A stretch of 64,000 nt of DNA from Methylacidiphilum kamchatkense Kam1 (GTDB taxonomy: Bacteria > Verrucomicrobiota > Verrucomicrobiia > Methylacidiphilales > Methylacidiphilaceae), in NCBI RefSeq assembly GCF_007475525.1, contig NZ_CP037899.1:1302001-1366000 (forward strand), read 5' to 3'. The notes beneath the pieces are model-generated. The model did no database searches. It was not told where the DNA came from and saw only the letters and a list, made by a program, of their open reading frames with translations. Positions 28,224-37,671 of the stretch are shown in pieces. Position 1 is the stretch's first letter; each line of letters opens with the position of its first letter. The translations under genes were made by a program, and so were the position numbers.

Positions 28224-29351
28224 ATGGACTCTATGAGTTTTCCTATTCAACCTTTCCATATCCCCAAGCGCTTATTGATGGGGCCAGGACCTAGTCCAGT
28301 GCATCCGTCGGTCCTTGAAAAAATGAGCTGTGCACCTATAGGCCATCTAGATCCCCTTTTTCTTTCTCTTATGGAAGAAATAAAGACAATGCTAAGAGCT
28401 GTCTTTCAAACTTCCAATGAATTTACTTTTCCGATCAGTGGCACAGGAAGCGCTGGCATGGAGTTTTGTCTTGTCAACTTACTAGAGCCCCACGATAGAG
28501 TGCTTGTAGGAATTAATGGGCTTTTTGGCAGGCGTATGGCTGATCTAGCAATAAAACTGGGAGCAGAAGTCAAAACCTTAGAAGTGCCATGGGGACAATC
28601 GATCGAAGCCGAACAGCTCAAAGAGGCAATAAAAAAGGAAAGGCCCAAAATAGTGGCTTTAGTGCATGCTGAAACCTCGACTGGAATTTGCAATCCAATG
28701 GAAGAACTGGCTCCCATTGTCGCTGAAAGCGGGGCTCTGTTCATTCTTGATACGGTCACTTCTCTTGGAGGATCCCCTGTTTTTATCGATCAATGGAAAG
28801 TGGATGCGACCTTTAGCGCTACCCAAAAATGCATCGGCTCTCCTCCTGGATTATCTCCCGTTTCCTTTAGTCCTAGGGCCCTTGAGGTGATAGCAAAAAG
28901 AAAAACGAAAATTCCCAGTTGGTATTTTGATTGTTCCCTTCTCTATGGTTACTGGGGCCAGGAACGACTCTACCATCACACGGCACCGATTAATAATAAC
29001 TATGGACTGCATCAATCCCTAAGACTGATTCTGGAAGAAGGACTGCAAAATAGATGGCAACGCCATTACCAAGCCCATTTGATGCTAAAAGAAGGAATAG
29101 CCCAACTCGGCTTGAAGTTTTTCACTCCCGAAGACCGTCGCCTCTGGCAACTTAATGCGATCACCGTTCCTGATGAAACAATCGAAGCTGCTCTGCGCAA
29201 AAAACTGCTTGATGCTTATGGAATTGAAATCGGACCTGGATTAGGACCGCTTAAAGGAAAAATATGGAGGATTGGTCTTATGGCAGAAGGAGCAAGGAAA
29301 GAAAATATTGAGATATTACTCGAAGCTTTGAAAAACATTTTATCAAGATGA
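28224..29351 (+). CDS. Class V aminotransferase, alanine/serine-glyoxylate type
   Basis: 375 residues. LLMGPGPSPVHPSVLEKM, GHLDPLF and ISGTGSAGMEFCLVNLLEP are the N-terminal signatures; VHAETSTGICNPMEEL and LDTVTSLGG precede the PLP lysine in SATQKCIGSPPGLSPVSFS. The C-terminus GPGLGPLKGKIWRIGLMAEGA matches AGT/SGAT. It would make glycine from glyoxylate, useful in an organism fixing CO2 with Rubisco because glycolate-derived glyoxylate must be recovered. No serine-cycle genes are adjacent. Its 3' end overlaps the arsC-like gene by 9 bases tail to tail. Confidence 0.9.
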   Translation: MDSMSFPIQPFHIPKRLLMGPGPSPVHPSVLEKMSCAPIGHLDPLFLSLMEEIKTMLRAVFQTSNEFTFPISGTGSAGMEFCLVNLLEPHDRVLVGINGLFGRRMADLAIKLGAEVKTLEVPWGQSIEAEQLKEAIKKERPKIVALVHAETSTGICNPMEELAPIVAESGALFILDTVTSLGGSPVFIDQWKVDATFSATQKCIGSPPGLSPVSFSPRALEVIAKRKTKIPSWYFDCSLLYGYWGQERLYHHTAPINNNYGLHQSLRLILEEGLQNRWQRHYQAHLMLKEGIAQLGLKFFTPEDRRLWQLNAITVPDETIEAALRKKLLDAYGIEIGPGLGPLKGKIWRIGLMAEGARKENIEILLEALKNILSR

Positions 29352-29720
29352 ACGATTAAAAACGGAGCGAAGAAATTCTTTAATGCATTCGGGAGGCCTT
29401 CCAAGAATCGCTTTATCTCCAATTTCAAGAATCGGTCTTTGAATGAGTTCAGGATGGGCAGCTATTATTTCAACCAACGCTTCCTCACTGAACGGATGCT
29501 TATCAAGCTTAAGTTCTGTAAAAGTCTCTTCCTTGGTTCTTAGTATTTCCATAGGCTTTTTCCCCATTTTTTTTAAAAGCTCTGCCCACTTTTCTTTGCT
29601 TAAAGGATGGCTAAAATAGTCGATTTTTTCATAATCGACTTTCATTTCATCTAGAATACCAACCGCCTTGCGGCAAGTAGAACATGTAGGTTTGATATAA
29701 ATAAGAACTTTGTGAGCCAT
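29343..29720 (-). CDS. arsC: ArsC-family arsenate-reductase-like protein
   Basis: 125 residues from ATG 29720. KVLIYIKPTCSTCRKAVGIL is the thioredoxin-like active site with a CxxC rather than a single Cys, followed by DYFSHPLSKEKWAELLKKMG and the conserved RPILEIGDKAILGRPPECIKEFL tail. This is the ArsC/YfgD/Spx superfamily. The CxxC makes it closer to the Spx/ArsC-related thiol reductases, so true arsenate reduction is uncertain, and no ars genes are adjacent. Confidence 0.8.
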   Translation of the reverse strand: MAHKVLIYIKPTCSTCRKAVGILDEMKVDYEKIDYFSHPLSKEKWAELLKKMGKKPMEILRTKEETFTELKLDKHPFSEEALVEIIAAHPELIQRPILEIGDKAILGRPPECIKEFLRSVFNRSS

Positions 29721-29914
29721 TCGCTTTGCCAATGTATGGATGCGTTTTAAAAAATGTCAATAGATTTAGAGAAAAAACTAACCCAGAAGAAAAAAAAAGA
29801 CCCCGATTGATTATCAGTTGAGGATATATGGACTATCTGAAGCAAAAAAAACTAAGGATTAAAAGAAAGCTCAAAGCCACTACCAAGCCAAGCCTAACTA
29901 TAGGAATTAGCTCG

Positions 29915-30856
29915 TTAGAGAACATTTTCCCTATATCGACAAAACCAACCCAATACCATAAACTCTTGAGCCCGTTGCAATAGTTCTAACTCAGAGAAAT
30001 TTTCTTCTCCCTTCTCCTTGCTTGTTTCAAAGGCTTCACAAGCTTCATAAAGGGTATGCCCCTTGTCTAAGAGACTCAAAAAACAAAAGACTGGATACTC
30101 AACTGGTTTAATATAAGGAACGTTCCTAAACCGATGCACCACTACCCAATGCTTTTGTCTTTCAAGAGCAAAAGGCCGCTTGAGTTTTTTAACCGGATGC
30201 TTGCGCCTATCAACGATCCCCTTTTCTGAAGTGCCCATACCGGATTTGTCTAAACCAGAAAGGAGAAAATCTTCGATGGCGAATTGAAGCTCAAGCAGGC
30301 TCATATGCGGTTGAAGGCTTATTCTCAAAGCTTCAGGTTTTACTTCCATAATATCCCTAGAAGACAAAGGAGGATAGGCTGGGGCATCAATTGCTCTAAA
30401 CAGAGCCCGTTCCAATCGAACCATGTCTATAGCCGCTTCCTGAATAGTAGCACCTAAAAAATCTGGATTTTCTTTTAAAAAGGCTTCTAGTTCTGATCCA
30501 ATATCCCCGAGTCTAGCAGAGCGAGGCGGATACTTCTCTAAATAGGCTTCTAGCAGTTTTCTAAATCGCCTTTTTCCAATAAGATAGCTCAACCCGCTGA
30601 AATCCTGATAGAAAGCCTCAAGCATTTTAAACCAATATTGTTGGTTGTAAACTTCAAGGCGTTCTAAGCTGGTCATCGTCCGACTAGGTGCAAAGACCTC
30701 TTGTGCCAATGCTTCCATAGACTTTCCATCTTCGGCCCTTTTCCTGATCCGATCCTTGGAATTCAGCGGACGACGGATCCAGGTTAGAACCAATCGTTGA
30801 AGCTTTCTCAAGCTTTCAGGATTTTCCGCATCTAGGCTCTGTAGATTGATAGGCAT
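29915..30856 (-). CDS. DUF2063/HvfC-like MNIO partner protein
   Basis: 313 residues. The N-terminus has the DUF2063 pattern LERLEVYNQQYWFKMLEAFYQDFSGLSYLIGKRRFRKLLEAYLEKYPPRSARLGDIG, then EAAIDMVRLERALFRAIDAP. In characterised systems this protein is the recognition partner of the DUF692/MNIO oxidase that modifies cysteines of a small peptide. It overlaps the DUF692 gene by 41 bases and is cotranscribed with it and with the precursor gene. Confidence 0.88.
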   Translation of the reverse strand: MPINLQSLDAENPESLRKLQRLVLTWIRRPLNSKDRIRKRAEDGKSMEALAQEVFAPSRTMTSLERLEVYNQQYWFKMLEAFYQDFSGLSYLIGKRRFRKLLEAYLEKYPPRSARLGDIGSELEAFLKENPDFLGATIQEAAIDMVRLERALFRAIDAPAYPPLSSRDIMEVKPEALRISLQPHMSLLELQFAIEDFLLSGLDKSGMGTSEKGIVDRRKHPVKKLKRPFALERQKHWVVVHRFRNVPYIKPVEYPVFCFLSLLDKGHTLYEACEAFETSKEKGEENFSELELLQRAQEFMVLGWFCRYRENVL

Positions 30857-31679
30857 CGATAAACGCTTTGGCTTTTAAGGCTTCCTGATAGACCTCCTCA
30901 AAAGAAGGAATGGCATCGTCCCATTCGAGGAGGGTTGGCCGTGGACCACACCGTCGGATAACCTCGCCGTAGAGGTCCCACACCGCTGAGGATACAGGCT
31001 GATCATGGGTATCGAGGAGGTACTTTGGAAGTCGACTATGTCCAGCAATATGAAACTGTATGACTCTTTTTAAAGGAATATGGTCCAAATATGCTAGGGG
31101 ATTAAATCCGTGGTTTTGCGAATTGACATACAGGTTATTCACATCAAGGAGGATGCCACAGTCTGCCGTTTCAACCACTTCGGTTAAAAACTCCCACTCC
31201 GTCATTTTAGAAGAGCGATACTGGGCATAACTACTAATGTTTTCCACCCCAATCGGAACTTCCAAAAAATCCTGGGCTTCTTTTATTTTTTGAGCCGTCA
31301 GTTTTGCTGCCGCTAAGGTATAAGGCATCGGTAAAAGATCATGGACATAGGTTCCATCCACACTACCCCAAGCTAAATGGTCCGATACCCAGGGAGTTTT
31401 TGTTTTTTGAACAAGTTTTTTCAGTCGTTTTAAATGCTCGCGATCTAGCGGATCAACCGAACCAAAATACAGCCCTACCCCATGCGGCACTACTTTATAG
31501 CTTTCCAGTATCTTATCCAATAGGATCTCTGGCTTGCCTCCATTGCCCATAAAGTTTTCAGAAATAATCTCAAACCAGCTCACCCCTGGTTTCTTCTCCA
31601 ATATATGCTGGTAGTGAGGGATCCTTAAGCCAATCCCTATTCCGTAGGCTTCGAAAAACTTTGAAAACTTCAAAGACAT
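30816..31679 (-). CDS. DUF692 (MNIO) multinuclear iron peptide-modifying enzyme
   Basis: 287 residues with a TIM-barrel signature: GIGLRIPHY, VPHGVGLYFGS, WVSDHLAWGSVDGTYVHDLLPMPYT, IGVENISSYA, ILLDVNNLYVNSQNHGFNP, QFHIAGHSR, DTHDQPV and LLEWDDAIPSFEEV. These H, D and E residues are the iron ligands of the family that includes methanobactin MbnB, HvfB and BufB. The enzymes oxidatively convert cysteines in ribosomal peptides. The ATG at 31679 is preferred because GGAG lies 5-6 bases upstream; the longer ATG is 15 bases earlier. Confidence 0.93.
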   Translation of the reverse strand: MSLKFSKFFEAYGIGIGLRIPHYQHILEKKPGVSWFEIISENFMGNGGKPEILLDKILESYKVVPHGVGLYFGSVDPLDREHLKRLKKLVQKTKTPWVSDHLAWGSVDGTYVHDLLPMPYTLAAAKLTAQKIKEAQDFLEVPIGVENISSYAQYRSSKMTEWEFLTEVVETADCGILLDVNNLYVNSQNHGFNPLAYLDHIPLKRVIQFHIAGHSRLPKYLLDTHDQPVSSAVWDLYGEVIRRCGPRPTLLEWDDAIPSFEEVYQEALKAKAFIDAYQSTEPRCGKS

Positions 31680-31733
31680 GCTTTCTCCATGCAAAAAGAG
31701 GCACAGAGATAGACTCTAAACAAAGTCAAAAAC

Positions 31734-31967
31734 TTAACACCAACTAGAGGTTTTCGATTCTGAGCTTTGAGGTTCTTCGCCCTTCTTGCTTTTTTTCTTC
31801 CCTTTGCAGCTTTGCTTTCCTTTACAACTCATTTCAGCAAAGGCTCTAGGATCTGCTGATTTTCCAGCTAATTTATCAAGGTTTTTCACCTGCCCATTCA
31901 GAGCAGTGCCTGCAAGCATTCCAACCATCACCGTGCCCACAACGGCAGAACGAAGTTGTTTTTTCAT
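31734..31967 (-). CDS. Small Cys-containing precursor peptide, bufferin/HvfA-like
   Basis: 77 residues. An N-terminal positively charged, hydrophobic stretch (MKKQLRSAVVGTVMVGMLAG) looks like a Sec signal. The mature part is lysine-rich with a repeated SCKGKQSCKGKK motif (Cys48, Cys54) and ends in a C-terminal Cys77 (TSSWC). This fits the short, cysteine-poor peptides encoded next to DUF692/DUF2063 genes, which are exported after cysteine modification and bind copper in the characterised cases. It is first in the three-gene unit, 54 bases before the DUF692 start. Confidence 0.72.
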   Translation of the reverse strand: MKKQLRSAVVGTVMVGMLAGTALNGQVKNLDKLAGKSADPRAFAEMSCKGKQSCKGKKKSKKGEEPQSSESKTSSWC

Positions 31968-32275
31968 ATTCTTTATATTCCTTTTAGAAGATTCGCTCTT
32001 TTTCTTTTATCCTTCGCTACTAACTTCTACAAGAAAAAAACCAATTATTTATATTTTTAGAAAGATCTTGTATTTCTAACCTTTTTCGATCCCATTTTTC
32101 CATCTCCCTCCTCCCAACTCATTCCGCTAAATCACACCATAAATAAAACGCTAAGCCCTATGAGCTGTTTTGCTCAAATCTAGAATTTATGGAAAAGAAT
32201 CTTTTGTTTTTCTTTCTCACAACTCCTTTTCTCTTTATATACTTTCTCAAAATTAAACCAACTGAAGTTTAGTTT
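31968..32275. other. Divergent intergenic region, 308 bp
   Basis: AT-rich spacer holding the promoters of the precursor-peptide unit (leftward) and glgX (rightward). I see no sigma-54 element and no RNA gene. The glgX ATG has no clear Shine-Dalgarno. Confidence 0.4.
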
Positions 32276-34420
32276 ATGGAAAAAGATACTATATATACCG
32301 CATTGCCTGGCCGAACCTATCCTTTAGGAGCAACCTGGGATGGGCAAGGGGTCAACTTTGCTCTCTATGCTGAACATGCCACCAAAGTCGAGCTCTGCCT
32401 GTTTGACTCAACGGGAAAGGAAACAAAAATACCGATAACCGATTGTACTGATTATATCTGGAATGTCTATATTCCCTCCCTGGCACCAGGCCAATTGTAT
32501 GGCTACAGAGTTCATGGTCCCTATGAACCACAGCTAGGGCATCGGTTTAATCCTCATAAACTCTTGCTCGATCCCTATGCTAAACTTATTAAAGGGGAAC
32601 TCAACTGGAATGAGGCTGTTTTTGGTTATAAAATAAATGATCCTCAATCGGATCTTTCTTTTAACGAAACAGATAGTGCTCCCTATGTTCCTTTATCGGT
32701 CGTAGTAGATTCTAATCAGTCCACAGGAAAAAAGGAGCCTAAGCCCTCCATCCCTTGGCATAAGACCATCATTTATGAGCTACACGTCAAAGGATTTACT
32801 CAGAAAAATGAGAAAATCCCACCCGAATTCCGAGGAACTTTTTTAGGCCTAGCTTCCAAACCCGTCATTGACTACCTGCTTAATCTAGGGATTACAGCAG
32901 TAGAATTGATGCCCATCCATCAACATATCTCTGAAGAACATTTGATAAGAAAAGGACTCGTGAACTACTGGGGGTATAATACTATAGGTTTTTTTGCTCC
33001 CGATCAGCGTTTTGTAGCTTCTCAAACAGATCTTGATCCCATTGCTCAATTTCAAACCATGGTCCAAGCCCTGCATGCCGCAGGGATCGAAATCATTCTA
33101 GATGTTGTTTACAATCACACAGCCGAAGGCAATCAATTAGGCCCTACCCTTTGCTTCCGGGGCATTGACAATGCTGCTTACTATAGACTTTCTGTCGATA
33201 ACCCTAGATACTACATGGATTTTAGTGGCTGTGGGAATGGATTTAACATGCAAAACCCAAGGGTCCTTCAACTGATCATGGATAGCCTTCGCTACTGGGT
33301 CGACACGATGGGAGTTGATGGGTTTCGTTTTGATCTAGCAAGCGCTCTTGCCAGAGAACTCTACGAAGTGGATAAACTATCAACTTTTTTCGATGCTATT
33401 TTGCAAGATCCCATTCTTTCTCAAGTAAAACTCATTGCTGAACCGTGGGATGTAGGGGATGGGGGCTATCAAGTTGGCAATTTCCCTGTCGGATGGGCTG
33501 AATGGAATGGTAGATACCGAGATGATGTAAGAAAATTCTGGAAAGGGGATCTTGGCACACTGCCTGAGTTTGCCAATCGGCTGGCAGGTTCGAGTGATCT
33601 GTATGAGCAGAGTGGACGAAAGCCCTATGCGAGTATTAACTTTGTTACTTGCCATGATGGTTTTACTCTCACGGATCTTGTAAGCTATAACCAGAAACAT
33701 AACGAAGCAAATCTAGAAGAGAATAGAGATGGGAATAACGATAATAATAGCTGGAATTGCGGAATAGAAGGCCCAACCGATGATCCATCAATTTTAGAGC
33801 TTAGAACACGACAGAGAAAAAATTTTCTTGCAACCCTCCTTTTTTCTATCGGAGTGCCAATGCTCCTTGCTGGAGATGAATTAGGACATAGTCAAAAAGG
33901 AAACAACAATGCTTATTGCCAGGATAACGAATTGACATGGTTAGATTGGAATTTAGAAGAGCAAGAAAAGAATGAATTTCTGCAATTTGTTATAAAATTG
34001 ATAAAAATCCGTAAGGAAGAACCGGTGTTTCAAAGAAGCAAATTTTTTCATGGAAGAACAATTCGTGGCACCAACATAAAAGATATTCTTTGGTTGGACT
34101 GTGATGGCAGCCCTTTAACGGATGAAAAGTGGAACGCTGGATTTATTAAATCTTTTCAAGTCTATATGGCTGGTGATCTCATAGGAGATATTGATTCAGA
34201 GGGTAAACCCATAAAAGGAAATTCTATCCTGATCTGTTTTAATGGGTCTGAAAATGACATTGTCTTCAAGTTACCGACAAGAAGAAATAATCGCAGTTGG
34301 ACTAGAGTGATAGACACATCCAATGGGCAGCTTCCCGAAGAAGACTTTCCTGGAGAATCTAATTACCAACTAAAAAATCGATCCCTCGTTCTCTTTAGAG
34401 GATTAAGACCAAAAGAATAA
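32276..34420 (+). CDS. glgX: Glycogen debranching enzyme GlgX (GH13)
   Basis: 714 residues, full length. N-terminal CBM48-like beta domain (RTYPLGATWDGQGVNFALYAEHATKVELCLF), then a GH13 barrel with LDVVYNHTAEGN (region I), VDGFRFDLASALARE (nucleophile Asp), LIAEPWDVGDGGYQVG (acid-base Glu) and FVTCHDGFTL (third carboxylate), followed by LLAGDELGHSQKGNNNAYCQDNELTWLDW, typical of isoamylase/TreX-GlgX. It hydrolyses alpha-1,6 branches of glycogen. It is monocistronic as seen, some kilobases from the GT4/GH57/GH13 unit and GH15 gene. Confidence 0.95.
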   Translation: MEKDTIYTALPGRTYPLGATWDGQGVNFALYAEHATKVELCLFDSTGKETKIPITDCTDYIWNVYIPSLAPGQLYGYRVHGPYEPQLGHRFNPHKLLLDPYAKLIKGELNWNEAVFGYKINDPQSDLSFNETDSAPYVPLSVVVDSNQSTGKKEPKPSIPWHKTIIYELHVKGFTQKNEKIPPEFRGTFLGLASKPVIDYLLNLGITAVELMPIHQHISEEHLIRKGLVNYWGYNTIGFFAPDQRFVASQTDLDPIAQFQTMVQALHAAGIEIILDVVYNHTAEGNQLGPTLCFRGIDNAAYYRLSVDNPRYYMDFSGCGNGFNMQNPRVLQLIMDSLRYWVDTMGVDGFRFDLASALARELYEVDKLSTFFDAILQDPILSQVKLIAEPWDVGDGGYQVGNFPVGWAEWNGRYRDDVRKFWKGDLGTLPEFANRLAGSSDLYEQSGRKPYASINFVTCHDGFTLTDLVSYNQKHNEANLEENRDGNNDNNSWNCGIEGPTDDPSILELRTRQRKNFLATLLFSIGVPMLLAGDELGHSQKGNNNAYCQDNELTWLDWNLEEQEKNEFLQFVIKLIKIRKEEPVFQRSKFFHGRTIRGTNIKDILWLDCDGSPLTDEKWNAGFIKSFQVYMAGDLIGDIDSEGKPIKGNSILICFNGSENDIVFKLPTRRNNRSWTRVIDTSNGQLPEEDFPGESNYQLKNRSLVLFRGLRPKE

Positions 34421-34476
34421 GAGACTTTCTCTTTTCTCTTCCATCCTACTCAGTCTTTTCTTGCTCTTTGGCAAAA

Positions 34477-34657
34477 TGACATCCTCCCTAGCCTGAATGC
34501 CGGAGAGTAATAAAGCGCTCAGGCAGGTCATTCAGCTGTCCTTGGCTGACTTCGGTGAGTTCCTGTTGCTAGCAAGCTGTCTACATCACTCCCTTCACAA
34601 GCAAACCGGCCAATGCCTATGCAGATATCCCCCTCACCACCATTGCCTGCATAGGCA
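34477..34657. repeat. Possible remnant of an IS200/IS605-type element end
   Basis: The region opens TGACATCCTCCC at 34477-34488, the usual sequence at the end of IS605/tnpB-related elements, and is followed by an imperfect hairpin and a clear inverted repeat TGCCTATGCAG (34614-34624) / CTGCATAGGCA (34647-34657) with a 22-base loop. No transposase reading frame is recognisable. It may be a degraded element or a MITE. Confidence 0.3.
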
Positions 34658-34767
34658 GCAATCTCTATCAGTATGGCTGCCGAGTGATCACCTCATGAAG
34701 TATGCAAAATACAAGGAGATGCGAAGGGTGAGAAAAAAAAATCTGTTTTTCTTCTTAAGGTTATTTT

Positions 34768-35565
34768 TTATCGCTCGGATTTTGTAGCCACCACCAATAT
34801 ACAGAGATGTTTTCTTTCTATGCCTTTTGGAGTCCTTAATTTTTCAAGCTCTCTTTTAATATCCGCAAGAATTTGGGACTTATATTCCAAAGGAGTTTGA
34901 GAAAGGAAATTCCCAAAGCTACTTGATTCCAGAAAAGTAATCAGTTCTTCAGGACTATGTGAAAAGGTTGAATATTCAAAAAGGCGGAATTGTTCGAGGT
35001 GAAGCCCACTTGTATTGAGTAGTGATTTAATTTCTTCAGAACTCAATAGAAAAGGCGAAAAGGAAAATTCAAAAGCATTTTTAACGTATTTTCTTACGGT
35101 TTGCTCGACTAGTTCTCTAATCGGAGTTTTGTAATTTTTATCACCCGTTGATATTCCAACTTTTCCTCCAGGCTTTAAAATTCTTTTTATTTGTTCTAAA
35201 GCTTCTGCTTTGTTCTCTATCCAGTGAAAAACACTATTCAAAAAGATACAATCAAAAGAATTTTCTTGGAATCGATGCAAATCCGAAGTTCCCCCCACCT
35301 CAAAAGAAAGATTTTTTGTTTCTTTTTCTTTTGCAATTTTGATCCTGTAGGGCAATGGATCGATTCCAATGATTTTCTCACATCTCAGTGATTCTGAAAT
35401 GTATTGAGTCAGTCTTCCTGTGCCACAGCCAATGTCTAGCACAAAGTCCGATGGCTTGATTTTAAGCATGTCAATGAGGACCTTGCCATGGAAGAATTGT
35501 GAATCGCTAAATTTTTCGTAGTTTTTGGCTAGTTCAATAGAATCTAAATCAAAACGAAGCTGCAT
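34768..35565 (-). CDS. Class I SAM-dependent methyltransferase
   Basis: 265 residues with a Rossmann SAM fold: VLDIGCGTGRLTQYI (motif I), IIGIDPLPYRIKIAK (II), FDCIFLNSVFHWIENKAEALEQIKRILKPGGKV (III-IV). The HW in motif IV and the overall length resemble trans-aconitate or arsenite-type small-molecule methyltransferases. The substrate is not evident. It is a lone gene. Confidence 0.85.
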   Translation of the reverse strand: MQLRFDLDSIELAKNYEKFSDSQFFHGKVLIDMLKIKPSDFVLDIGCGTGRLTQYISESLRCEKIIGIDPLPYRIKIAKEKETKNLSFEVGGTSDLHRFQENSFDCIFLNSVFHWIENKAEALEQIKRILKPGGKVGISTGDKNYKTPIRELVEQTVRKYVKNAFEFSFSPFLLSSEEIKSLLNTSGLHLEQFRLFEYSTFSHSPEELITFLESSSFGNFLSQTPLEYKSQILADIKRELEKLRTPKGIERKHLCILVVATKSER

Positions 35566-35821
35566 ACATACAAAAATACAAAGAATACTGATACCCTACA
35601 AAAGAATGAAACGATAGAAAGTTTCGAATAATTTTCCTTCCATTCTTTTAGTCAGTATTTTGAAAAAAGCTTTTCTTAGTTTTTTCTGCTTTATTTTCTA
35701 TGCGAAAAGTTTTATTTGTCGCCTATGGATTTTTCTCCCTGTGCATCTATTCTCACCAATGCCTAAGAAAAATGGAGGGAGAGCATTCAAACTTTTTTTG
35801 GGCACCGGAGAATGATTCTTT

Positions 35822-37666
35822 TTATCCTCCTTTTGCTTCAAGAACCTTGTTCAGATTATAGGCTGCACTAATTAATGAAAGATGTGTCAATGCTTGAGGA
35901 AAGTTGCCTAATGCCTCTCCGCTAAACCCTATTTCTTCGGCATACAAGCCTACATGATTGGCAAAGCCAAGCATCCTTTCAAATAGCAGATGGGCTTCTT
36001 CCAATAACTGGGGCTGGTATTGACCGGCCCTAGCTAACGCTTCTACAAGCCAAAACGTACAGATATTAAAAGTCCCTTCTTTGCCTGCTAAGCCATCGTC
36101 TGTTTTCCTGAAATTGTATCGATACACCAAGTTATTTGCTAAAAGTCCCCCCTCATGGGAGGAACGCATGATAGCTTGTAAGGTACTCAACATCATCGGA
36201 TCTACAGGCGAAATAAAAAACACCAAAGGCATCATCAGAATGGATGCATCGAGTGCCTCACTGCCATAGGATTGGACAAATGCCTTTTGTTTCGCATTCC
36301 ACCCCTTTTCCATAATAAATGTATAGATCTCATTACGAATCTTTCTCCACCTAGAAATATCGGCAGGGAAGGATCTTTTCTCTGCTAATCGCATGCCACG
36401 ATCCAAGGCCACCCAGCACATCAATTTTGAATAGATAAAATGTCTTTTCTTCCCTCTTACCTCCCAGATCCCTTCATCTTCTAATTGCCAGTTTTCACAA
36501 ACCCATTCAATAAGATGTTTGACTTCAAGCCATTCCTCAAAGGAAATTGGAGCTCCATACTTGTTACACAGATAAACCGCATCTAACAACTCTCCATAAA
36601 TATCCAGTTGTAATTGCTGATAGGCACCATTCCCCACTCGAACCGGTCTTGAACCTTTATATCCATCCAGATGGTTCAGCTCCATTTCCTTCAATTCATG
36701 CCTACCATCTATTCCATACATAATTTGTAAGGGTGGATTTTTTCTTGAAAAACCTCTATAAACCTTCGAAAGAAATTCCATGTAACTTTGAGCTTCTTCA
36801 GTAAAGCCAAGTCGCATAAATGCATAAATAGTGAAGGCAGAATCACGAATCCAACTAAACCGGTAATCCCAATTCCGGATGCCACCAATTTCTTCAGGAA
36901 GACTGGTCGTTGGTGCTGCTATGATGGCTCCTGTTGGCTTAAAAGTAAGAAGTTTTAAAGTTAAGGCTGAGCGATATACCATCTCACGCCATCTTCCCGA
37001 GTATTTGCAACGGGCAATCCAATTTCTCCAATAACAAACGGTTTGCCTAAAAAGATTTTCTGCTTCCCTACTCGATAGATGCACCCCCCATTCGGAACCA
37101 GGCAAGAGTTGGACCAAAGCAAAATCGCAGGTCTGTCCCTCTCTAAGGGTAAACTTCGAAACTACCCCATTTTCGGAGATTTGCAGTGGTTTGTCTGTCG
37201 TCAATAAGAGTCTTAGTTTTTCTGTTGAAAAAACCGCCCCTATGGTGGTGAGTTCAGTTTCATGCTGATCCTGGGCATAGTTGAAGGCAGGACGACATTC
37301 CAAACTAAAGCTGATTGTGCCTCGTACCGCCGTTAGGCGACGAATCAGCCGAAATCTATGAGAGCCTGTATTCTCTGATGAGCCAACAGGCATAAAGTCG
37401 GTAAGTTCAGCTGCCCCCTGTGTAGAAAGAAATCTTGTAACAAGGACATTGGTCCCAGGCCAATAAAACTGTTTGTAGCTAAGATGGTGTTCCGAAGGAG
37501 CAATTTTAAAACATCCTCCTTTTTTGTCATCTAACAAGGAACCAAAGACACTTGGAGAATCAAAATAAGGAATACATAACCAATCAATAGACCCATCAAT
37601 GGCCACTAAGGCCACAGTGTGCATATCTCCAATGATGGCGTGATTTTCAATTGGCTGATAAGCCAT
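35822..37666 (-). CDS. GH15-family glucoamylase/trehalase-like enzyme
   Basis: 614 residues. [46 protein letters not shown] opens the beta domain; the (alpha/alpha)6 barrel has [31 protein letters not shown] with a catalytic Glu, [31 protein letters not shown], and [19 protein letters not shown] with the second. No signal peptide, so it is intracellular and acts on stored alpha-glucans or trehalose; the exact specificity is not readable. It ends just after a weak 5' stretch and is 5 bases downstream of the wrbA stop. Confidence 0.92.
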   Translation of the reverse strand: MAYQPIENHAIIGDMHTVALVAIDGSIDWLCIPYFDSPSVFGSLLDDKKGGCFKIAPSEHHLSYKQFYWPGTNVLVTRFLSTQGAAELTDFMPVGSSENTGSHRFRLIRRLTAVRGTISFSLECRPAFNYAQDQHETELTTIGAVFSTEKLRLLLTTDKPLQISENGVVSKFTLREGQTCDFALVQLLPGSEWGVHLSSREAENLFRQTVCYWRNWIARCKYSGRWREMVYRSALTLKLLTFKPTGAIIAAPTTSLPEEIGGIRNWDYRFSWIRDSAFTIYAFMRLGFTEEAQSYMEFLSKVYRGFSRKNPPLQIMYGIDGRHELKEMELNHLDGYKGSRPVRVGNGAYQQLQLDIYGELLDAVYLCNKYGAPISFEEWLEVKHLIEWVCENWQLEDEGIWEVRGKKRHFIYSKLMCWVALDRGMRLAEKRSFPADISRWRKIRNEIYTFIMEKGWNAKQKAFVQSYGSEALDASILMMPLVFFISPVDPMMLSTLQAIMRSSHEGGLLANNLVYRYNFRKTDDGLAGKEGTFNICTFWLVEALARAGQYQPQLLEEAHLLFERMLGFANHVGLYAEEIGFSGEALGNFPQALTHLSLISAAYNLNKVLEAKGG

Positions 37667-37671
37667 ACGAA

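Noticed and set aside
28406-28759. A 117-codon leftward frame inside the aminotransferase gene
   Set aside because: Antisense shadow of a well-conserved enzyme.
34497-34787. A 96-codon rightward frame between glgX and the methyltransferase
   Set aside because: Its translation is histidine- and leucine-heavy without protein-like pattern, and it lies in the region of hairpins that look like an element end.
35700-35863. A short rightward frame of about 55 codons with a signal-like start upstream of the GH15 stop
   Set aside because: It overlaps the 3' end of the certain GH15 gene and has no ribosome site.
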